DNA of 38,664 nucleotides from an uncultured bacterium (lineage in GTDB: Bacteria > Actinomycetota > Coriobacteriia > Coriobacteriales > Coriobacteriaceae): NCBI GenBank assembly GCA_905215445.1, contig CAJMPZ010000016.1, forward strand, positions 1 through 38,664, written 5' to 3'. The position numbers were made by a program, and so were the translations under genes. Of the stretch, positions 33,134-38,664 are shown in pieces (positions within the stretch are counted from its first letter, which is position 1; each line of letters opens with the position of its first letter). Below the pieces are notes generated by a model that saw only the letters and a program-made list of their open reading frames with translations, was not told where the DNA came from and did not search any database.

Positions 33134-34558
33134 CTAGCACACACCTTCCACAAAGCGGTCGAGCTCAACAAAGCGGGAACCCTTGACCAGTACAACATCA
33201 TGTTTTTCAAGCGCGCCGCCCATGCGGTCGAGCACCTGCTGATAATCGGAGAACACCTGGATGCGGTCCTCGTCCATGCCCATCATGCGTGCGGCATCGG
33301 CCATAAGCTGGGCCAGCTCACCACCCACGCACGCCAGCATGTCGAGCTTCTTGGCAGCGGCATAGGCGCCCACGAGCTCATGCATGCGAGGAGCCTCATC
33401 GCCCATCTCGCCCATCTCGCCCAAGATCGCCATGCGAGACCCCGTGCAGGAAAGCGAACACAGTAGATCGAGGCCAGCAGCCATGGATTCGGCGCTGGCG
33501 TTATAGGAATCGTCAATGACGCGGGCACCGCTCTTGGCGCGTTTGATCTCCTGGCGGTGACCGGTGATCGTAAGACCCCTAAAGGCAGCATCGATCTGCT
33601 CGGGCGTCACGCCCAGGCGATAGGCAACCGCGGCGGCCTTAACGGCATTCGGAACGGACTGCACGCCGGGGATGGCAAGCATGGTATCGATTGTCTCGCC
33701 CTGACCAAAATCGAGAGTAAAGACCGGACGGCCCTCGTCATCAGCTCGAACGTCGCGGGCACGGACCTCATCATCGTCCGAGACGCCGGCCAGCATCACA
33801 TCGATACCAGCAGGCTGGGCGAACGTATCGCGAATGAACGGCGTAAAGTCGTCCTCACCGCCCAAAACCAGCAGCGGCAAGAAGTCGCCGGCGGCGCACA
33901 TACCCTGGACAATCTCGGCCTTAGCGCGGGCGATGTTCTCGCGGCTGCCCAAAATGCCGATGTGAGAGGTGCCGATCTTGCTCACGATGGCAAGGTTGGG
34001 ATTGGCGGATTGGGACAGGCGCTCAATCTCGTGGAAATGGTTCATGCCCATCTCGAGCACCAGGACCTCGGTATCGGCCGGAGCGGAAAGCACCGTGAGC
34101 GGCATGCCGATCAGGTTATTGAAATTGCCCTTGGTGGCCCAGACGCGATAGCGCTTGGCGAGCACAGCGGCGAGCACGTCCTTGGTCGTCGTCTTGCCGA
34201 TGGAACCGGTAATACCAACGACCAGGCAGCCAAGCTCCAGGCGGTACGCGTGCGCCAAACGCAGCAGAAACTCCTCGGGATCATCGGTCAGCAAGATGGC
34301 ACAGCCCCTGTCCTGCGCCAGCAAGACCAGCTCGGCCTCGGGCTCACGCGTCATCACGACGGCGCCGGCACCCGACTGGACGGCACGGGAAGCAAAATCA
34401 TTGCCGTCGACGTTTTCACCGGGAAAGGCGACGAAAATCGTCCCTTCCTCGACCTGGCGCGAGTCGATAACGCACCCGCGGCATACCCGATCGACTTCTC
34501 CCGTCACGGTTCGGGCCCCTGTTGCGGCCGCGAGGTTGTTGACGGCGATCTCTATCAT
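33134..34558 (-). CDS. murF: UDP-MurNAc-tripeptide-D-alanyl-D-alanine ligase MurF
   Basis: 474-residue Mur ligase adding D-Ala-D-Ala. The ATP loop is GSIGKTTTKD, and KGNFNNLIGMPLTVL, LEMGMNH and DDSYNASAESM are typical of MurF rather than MurE. The ATG at 34558 follows GGGGAG. murE, which usually stands between ftsI and murF, is absent. In its place is a 127-base gap with a possible -10 (TACAAT on the minus strand, 34596-34601). Confidence 0.96.
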   Translation of the reverse strand: MIEIAVNNLAAATGARTVTGEVDRVCRGCVIDSRQVEEGTIFVAFPGENVDGNDFASRAVQSGAGAVVMTREPEAELVLLAQDRGCAILLTDDPEEFLLRLAHAYRLELGCLVVGITGSIGKTTTKDVLAAVLAKRYRVWATKGNFNNLIGMPLTVLSAPADTEVLVLEMGMNHFHEIERLSQSANPNLAIVSKIGTSHIGILGSRENIARAKAEIVQGMCAAGDFLPLLVLGGEDDFTPFIRDTFAQPAGIDVMLAGVSDDDEVRARDVRADDEGRPVFTLDFGQGETIDTMLAIPGVQSVPNAVKAAAVAYRLGVTPEQIDAAFRGLTITGHRQEIKRAKSGARVIDDSYNASAESMAAGLDLLCSLSCTGSRMAILGEMGEMGDEAPRMHELVGAYAAAKKLDMLACVGGELAQLMADAARMMGMDEDRIQVFSDYQQVLDRMGGALEKHDVVLVKGSRFVELDRFVEGVC

Positions 34559-34685
34559 TGCAGCTCCCCTGTAAACCTAATAATGCTATCGGCGTATTGT
34601 ATCCCAGCGCCGCGCATGCGTGGTGCAGGGCATGTGAACACCCCTCATATGGGACAACAAACCACGCCCCAAAGATTGTAACCCC

Positions 34686-36551
34686 CTACTTCGTGCGCGG
34701 GATGCCCAGCACGTCGAGCGCGTTGGCCATAATGGACTGGAACGGCACCGCAGCGGCATCTGAGCCGCTCGGCGTTCCGTCGAGCGTGATATAGCACAGC
34801 ACCTTGGGTGATTGTGCCGGCGCAAAGCCCATAAAGGACGACATGTAGTTCTCCTTGAGGTAGCCGCCGTTCTCGTCGGCACGTTCGGCCGTGCCGGTCT
34901 TGCCCGCCACGTCATAGCCGTCAACTGCGCCGCCAACGCCCGTGCCTTCAGACACGACCGTCTGCATGCACGATGTCACCTGGGATGCTGCATCCTCAGA
35001 AATCGCACGCTCGCCTTCGCCCCAGTCCTTCTCGTCGCCTTTGCTGGACTTATAGAAGTGCGGGGTCATCATCACGCCGCCGTTAGCGATGCCGCCCACG
35101 GCACGTGCGATCTCAATCGGCGAGACAGACAGCGCCTGTCCAAAGCTCATTGAGCCCAGCGTGGCGCCGTCATACTGGTCACGCTCCTTGACGATGCCCA
35201 GGCTCTCGCCCGGAAAATCTACACCAGAGCTGTGACCGATGCCCCACTTGTCCACATAGGCGGCAAAGTCGTCGGCACCGATCTTGCGCCCCACCAGGAC
35301 AAAGCCCACGTTGGACGAACGGCGCATCATCTCGCGCACATCCATGGTCATGGCATAGTCGCGCTTGTCGGCATCGGTGACGGTATCGTCGCCCACCTTG
35401 ATGCTCGCCGGCACCTCAAACGACGTACTCGATCGCACGACGCCCAAGTCGAAGCCGGCGCCCGCCACGAGTGTCTTAAAGACCGAGCCGGGCTCGTAGG
35501 CGTCGGTAACCAGGCGCAGGTTCATATCCTCGGTCTTGGCGTTTTCCAAATCGGTCTGGTCGTAGGTCGGATACGAGCAGGCTGCCAAGATCTCTCCTGT
35601 CGTAGGATCGGTGACCAGCGCCGAGCCGTTCTTGGCCTTAGTCTTCTCAACTGCCTCTGCCAGGGCATCCTCGGCCGCACGCTGGATATTGACGTCGAGC
35701 GTCGTCACGATATCAACGCCGTCGACCGCAGCCACCTTTTTATAGGCACCGCCCGCGATATAGCTGCCGTCCCTCGCGCGCTCGCGTACGAGAGAACCGT
35801 TCGTGCCGGTCAGAAGCTTGTTGTATTGCTTTTCGAGACCAGTCAAGCCGTCGTTGTCTACATTCACTACACCCAGCACCTGCGATGCCAGATTGCCGTA
35901 TGGATATACGCGCTTCATGGCCTGCTCAAAAAGCACGCCGGGCAGGTTCTTCTTCTCCAGCGCCACAGCATCGTCTTCGTCCACCTGGCGCTTGATATAC
36001 ACCCAGGTTCCATCGGACTCGACGAGCTTGCGGCAGGTCTTTTTATCGATTCCAGTTGCCTTGACCAGCGCCGACACCGTCTTGTCAACGTCCTCGACAA
36101 GCTGCGGGTTCACGGCGATGTTGCGACATTCGACCGACGACGCCAGCACGTTACCGTTGCGGTCGTAGATGGTGCCACGTTTGGCATAGAGGGTCTGCGC
36201 AAGCAGGCGACGCGCATCGGCACGCTCGCGCAGTTTATCGGCTTCGACAATTTGATAGTCGGCAAGGCGAAAGACGCCCAAGCCCAAGCCAAGCCCGATG
36301 AATCCCATGACGGCTTTGCGGCGAGGCAGCGGCGTGCCCGTGAGCCATTCGGTCGACGAACTCTTGCGCGACCTGGTGTTATGCACTTGAGGGCCACCCG
36401 AGCCGCGAAGTCGCGACGCCGGGTCGTTGCCACGGGACCGCCCGGCGTTGTAAGATTGCCGACCCGTTCCTTGATAACCAGAACGTCCCCGCGACGAGGG
36501 ACGTCCAGAACCGCGGCCCCCATCGGAACCGCGGCGATAGTCATTTGTCAT
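34686..36551 (-). CDS. ftsI: Septal transpeptidase FtsI (PBP3-like class B PBP)
   Basis: 621-residue class B penicillin-binding protein that cross-links septal peptidoglycan. One membrane segment (about 79-97) is followed by the dimerisation domain (AKRGTIYDRNG). The transpeptidase has SVFK (Ser356, Lys359), SSN (412-414) and KTG (551-553). No PASTA domain is present. The first 78 residues are cytoplasmic, rich in Arg, Gly and Ser, with about 15 Arg in RG/SRG-like patterns. The ATG at 36551 lies 17 bases after the ftsL stop with a weak site. Confidence 0.96.
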   Translation of the reverse strand: MTNDYRRGSDGGRGSGRPSSRGRSGYQGTGRQSYNAGRSRGNDPASRLRGSGGPQVHNTRSRKSSSTEWLTGTPLPRRKAVMGFIGLGLGLGVFRLADYQIVEADKLRERADARRLLAQTLYAKRGTIYDRNGNVLASSVECRNIAVNPQLVEDVDKTVSALVKATGIDKKTCRKLVESDGTWVYIKRQVDEDDAVALEKKNLPGVLFEQAMKRVYPYGNLASQVLGVVNVDNDGLTGLEKQYNKLLTGTNGSLVRERARDGSYIAGGAYKKVAAVDGVDIVTTLDVNIQRAAEDALAEAVEKTKAKNGSALVTDPTTGEILAACSYPTYDQTDLENAKTEDMNLRLVTDAYEPGSVFKTLVAGAGFDLGVVRSSTSFEVPASIKVGDDTVTDADKRDYAMTMDVREMMRRSSNVGFVLVGRKIGADDFAAYVDKWGIGHSSGVDFPGESLGIVKERDQYDGATLGSMSFGQALSVSPIEIARAVGGIANGGVMMTPHFYKSSKGDEKDWGEGERAISEDAASQVTSCMQTVVSEGTGVGGAVDGYDVAGKTGTAERADENGGYLKENYMSSFMGFAPAQSPKVLCYITLDGTPSGSDAAAVPFQSIMANALDVLGIPRTK

Positions 36552-36568
36552 ACTCAGCTACCGTCTTG

Positions 36569-37039
36569 CTACTGAGCGGTCGCGGTCGCGTTGGCGCCCG
36601 CGGCTGCATCCTGCGAAAAGTCAAGTGTAACGCTCTCGCTGGGCTCCACCATGCCATAAGCGCCCGCAAGGTCGCGAATGCGCGTGTCGGCGCCATAGAC
36701 CGAATGCATGACCTCCAGGTCGGAGCTCTCATCGGTCGCCTTTTCGAGCGTGTTGGTAAGCTCGGCGTTGCTGTTGAGCACCTGGGCCGTAACGCCGGCG
36801 AGCGCCACGCGGGCGACGCCGATCGTCATGAAGATAGCCGCAATGATGCAAAACGTTTTAAGAACGCTCATGAAAACCGGGCTTACCGCCTGGTTTGCCT
36901 GACGGCCCGCGCCCGTGTAGACATCAAAGCGCGGCGTGCGCTGCTCACGGGGAGCAACGGGGGCCTGCGGCGTCTCACGATAGGCGGGCATGGCGTTCAT
37001 ATCATAGGCGAGTGCTGCGTTTGAAGTGTTGTAGCCCAT
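36569..37039 (-). CDS. ftsL: FtsL-like septum protein
   Basis: 156-residue bitopic protein at the ftsL position between rsmH and ftsI. A 50-residue polar N terminus is followed by one membrane segment (about 58-80) and a short predicted coiled coil (LNSNAELTNTLEKATDESSDLEV). A disordered Ala-rich tail ends the protein. FtsL sequences are poorly conserved, so the name rests on size, topology and position. The ATG at 37039 follows GGAGG by about 9 bases. Confidence 0.82.
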   Translation of the reverse strand: MGYNTSNAALAYDMNAMPAYRETPQAPVAPREQRTPRFDVYTGAGRQANQAVSPVFMSVLKTFCIIAAIFMTIGVARVALAGVTAQVLNSNAELTNTLEKATDESSDLEVMHSVYGADTRIRDLAGAYGMVEPSESVTLDFSQDAAAGANATATAQ

Positions 37040-37129
37040 GATATGCCGCCTCCCATCCCGAGTACGTTGGTAGTGTGTTTAAGCTTCGTTTATGGTGCGA
37101 GCGGGAGGTCCAATATCGCGCGGTCGCGC

Positions 37130-38095
37130 CTACAGACGCTGCGCCACGCGGATTTTGGCTGATCTCGCCCGAGGGTTGCGCTCAACCTCATCAGGCTGGG
37201 CAACCAGGGGTTTGCGGGTGATGACCTTGAGTATCGGCACGTTGCCGCACACGCACACCGGAATCTCCGGCGGACACGTGCACCCCTGGCTCATCTCCTT
37301 AAAGTGGTTCTTTACGATACGGTCCTCGAGCGAGTGATACGAAATGACGCAGATACGTCCGCCCGGGTTGAGCCACCTGGTGGCGGCATCAAGCCCTCGT
37401 TCGAGCACATCGAGCTCGTGATTGACCTCGATGCGAATGGCCTGGAAACTTTTCTTGGCCGGGTGTCCACCATGCCGACGAGCGGCAGCCGGGATACCCG
37501 CCTTGATGATCTCGACAAATTGGCCGGTGGTTTCGATCGGTTCTTGCTCGCGGCGGCGCACGATCTCGCGCGCGATCTGCGAGGCGAACTTCTCTTCGCC
37601 GTAGACGCGTAGAATCCGGGCGAGGTCGTGTTCGTTATAGGTGTTGATGACCTCAGCTGCGTTTAAGGTGTTATTGCCCGGATCCATCCGCATGTCCAAT
37701 GGGGCGTCCTCGTTATACGAAAAGCCCCTGCCAGGGATATCGAGTTGCGGTGACGAAACGCCCAAATCGAACAGGAAGCCATCGACCCCGGGCACCTCGG
37801 CCGAGCAAAGCAGCTCGTCCAAGTCGCCGAAGTTGCCCTTCAGCAGCTGGTGCGGAACGCCGGGAACCTCGCGGTCCAGACGGGCGCCAGCGGCCTCGAG
37901 GGCCATGTCGTCCTGATCGACGCCGAGCAAAAGGCCCGTCTCCCCCACCTGTGCGGCCATCTTTACCGAATGGCCGGCACCGCCAAGGGTGCAATCGCAG
38001 ACAACGGAGCCGCTCTTTAGCTGCAGCGACTCAAGCACTTCGCCGAGCATGACAGGTTCATGCCGATATTCTTGTGTCAAGATCCCACGCTCCAT
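37130..38095 (-). CDS. rsmH: 16S rRNA (cytosine(1402)-N4)-methyltransferase RsmH
   Basis: 321-residue SAM-dependent methyltransferase (MraW) acting on C1402 in the decoding centre of 16S rRNA. The N-terminal HEPVMLGEV, SAM motif CDCTLGGAGHS, LGVDQDDMAL, FDLGVSSPQLD and GRGFSYNEDAPLDMRMD are all present. ISYHSLEDRIVK and the cysteine segment CTCPPEIPVCVCG near the C terminus are also family features. The ATG at 38095 lies 20 bases after mraZ, with no strong ribosome site. A 90-base gap precedes ftsL. Confidence 0.98.
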   Translation of the reverse strand: MERGILTQEYRHEPVMLGEVLESLQLKSGSVVCDCTLGGAGHSVKMAAQVGETGLLLGVDQDDMALEAAGARLDREVPGVPHQLLKGNFGDLDELLCSAEVPGVDGFLFDLGVSSPQLDIPGRGFSYNEDAPLDMRMDPGNNTLNAAEVINTYNEHDLARILRVYGEEKFASQIAREIVRRREQEPIETTGQFVEIIKAGIPAAARRHGGHPAKKSFQAIRIEVNHELDVLERGLDAATRWLNPGGRICVISYHSLEDRIVKNHFKEMSQGCTCPPEIPVCVCGNVPILKVITRKPLVAQPDEVERNPRARSAKIRVAQRL

Positions 38096-38115
38096 CCGTT
38101 ACCCGTGCCTTGCCC

Positions 38116-38550
38116 TTACGAGAAGAAGAGGTCCAGCAGGGCCTCATCGTCATCGTCCTCATCGGCCGCGGCGCGATCCCAAACCTCAAGGTGGTCGTAG
38201 TTGCCCACAACCGTGACCTCGCGGTCGAGGTTCGCCTGCTTGCGGAGAGACTCGGAAAGACCGATACGACCGGCGCTGTCCACATCCATCGACGTGGTGC
38301 GCTTGTTGATCGCCCTCATGAGCTTCTGGTCGTTAATGTCACGCGGGTTAAAACCCTCGTGGCCCTCACGACCCGCGAAGAGTCCTTCGACCCACTTATC
38401 GAAGGCCTCGGCAGAGAACACGTACAGAGCATCGACATCCAGGGCTTTGAACACGCGAACGTGCTCTCCAAGCTCCTCGCGAAGGGGTGCAGGCAGGGAC
38501 AGACGACCTTTTGCATCGAGATTGCGCTCGTATGCACCAGTCATTCCCAT
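38116..38550 (-). CDS. mraZ: Transcriptional regulator MraZ
   Basis: 144-residue regulator of the dcw operon with two SpoVT/AbrB-like half-domains. Their motifs are DAKGRLSLPAPLR near the N terminus and DSAGRIGLSESLR in the second half. The C-terminal tail is acidic (DEDDDDEALLDLF). In other bacteria MraZ represses its own promoter by binding TGGGN repeats, and such repeats are visible just upstream. The ATG at 38550 follows GGGGAGGG by about 7 bases. An ATG two codons in is a less likely start. Confidence 0.96.
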   Translation of the reverse strand: MGMTGAYERNLDAKGRLSLPAPLREELGEHVRVFKALDVDALYVFSAEAFDKWVEGLFAGREGHEGFNPRDINDQKLMRAINKRTTSMDVDSAGRIGLSESLRKQANLDREVTVVGNYDHLEVWDRAAADEDDDDEALLDLFFS

Positions 38551-38586
38551 GTGCGCCCTCCCCTCGGTTACTCAGATGGCACGTAC

Positions 38587-38603
38587 GCGGGGAACCACCC
38601 CGC
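38587..38603. promoter_or_regulatory. Palindrome in the mraZ leader
   Basis: GCGGGG and CCCCGC flank AACCA. Its core GGGGAACCACCCC recurs, with one change, at 38626-38638 inside the promoter. In mraZ mRNA it would form a small hairpin about 37 bases before the ATG, or it may be a second operator. Confidence 0.5.
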
Positions 38604-38618
38604 CTGTCGACGTCATCA

Positions 38619-38659
38619 ATAATATGGGGAACCGCCCCATTTTTCAACACCTTTCCCCA
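38619..38659 (-). promoter_or_regulatory. mraZ/dcw promoter with MraZ boxes
   Basis: On the minus strand, TTGAAA (38642-38647) and TATTAT (38619-38624) are separated by exactly 17 bases, a good housekeeping promoter. Overlapping it are three 5-base boxes with a perfect 10-base period: TGGGG (38655-38659), TGTTG (38645-38649) and TGGGG (38635-38639). This is the arrangement known for MraZ operators (TGGGN repeats with 5-base gaps), with the middle box degenerate. It probably drives the whole dcw cluster under MraZ control. Confidence 0.75.
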
Positions 38660-38664
38660 CCCCT

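Overview
The window looks like a chromosomal stretch from a GC-rich actinobacterium of the class Coriobacteriia, most likely Collinsella or a close relative. This is inferred from three things: the roughly 60% GC coding style, a division cluster with FtsZ, SepF and DivIVA but no FtsA, and the family make-up of the proteins. No database search was run. No phage, insertion sequence, CRISPR array, rRNA or tRNA was seen.

Left part (1-14,900) holds mixed metabolic genes on both strands. They are DNA polymerase I (polA), an M18 aminopeptidase, yaaA, an unknown one-pass membrane protein, a TPP riboswitch with thiC, then thiD, an SGNH hydrolase, a macrodomain/PARG-like protein with a changed catalytic motif, a Bax-inhibitor-1 membrane protein, a small conserved protein, a Pit phosphate permease with its DUF47 partner, and a nitroreductase. 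The gaps between these genes carry several large palindromes. The most striking is a three-unit hairpin array at 8561-8776 framed by two copies of a REP-like palindrome.

Right part (14,900-38,664) lies entirely on the minus strand and is the division and cell wall (dcw) region. Read in its own direction it runs mraZ-rsmH-ftsL-ftsI-murF-mraY-murD-ftsW-murG-murC-murB-ftsQ, then a gap, ftsZ and a terminator, then pgeF-pstS-pstC-pstA-pstB-phoU, then yggS-sepF-yggT-divIVA and a terminator. A high-affinity phosphate uptake operon therefore sits inside the conserved ftsZ-pgeF-yggS-sepF-yggT-divIVA block. It is joined to pgeF by an ATGA stop/start overlap. murE, ddl and ftsA are absent from the cluster.

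How the genes work together: the Mur enzymes and MraY/MurG build lipid II, FtsW and FtsI polymerise and cross-link it at the septum, FtsZ with SepF forms and anchors the ring, and DivIVA marks poles and curved membrane. MraZ probably represses its own promoter at the right edge, where three boxes lie exactly 10 bp apart over a good promoter. PstSCAB-PhoU and Pit-DUF47 are two different phosphate import systems less than 10 kb apart.

The points most worth following up are the palindrome families, the pgeF-pst coupling, a probable ATC start codon for yggT, oppositely charged disordered tails on SepF and the membrane divisome proteins, the PARG-like QEA motif, and the split codon use of the nitroreductase gene.
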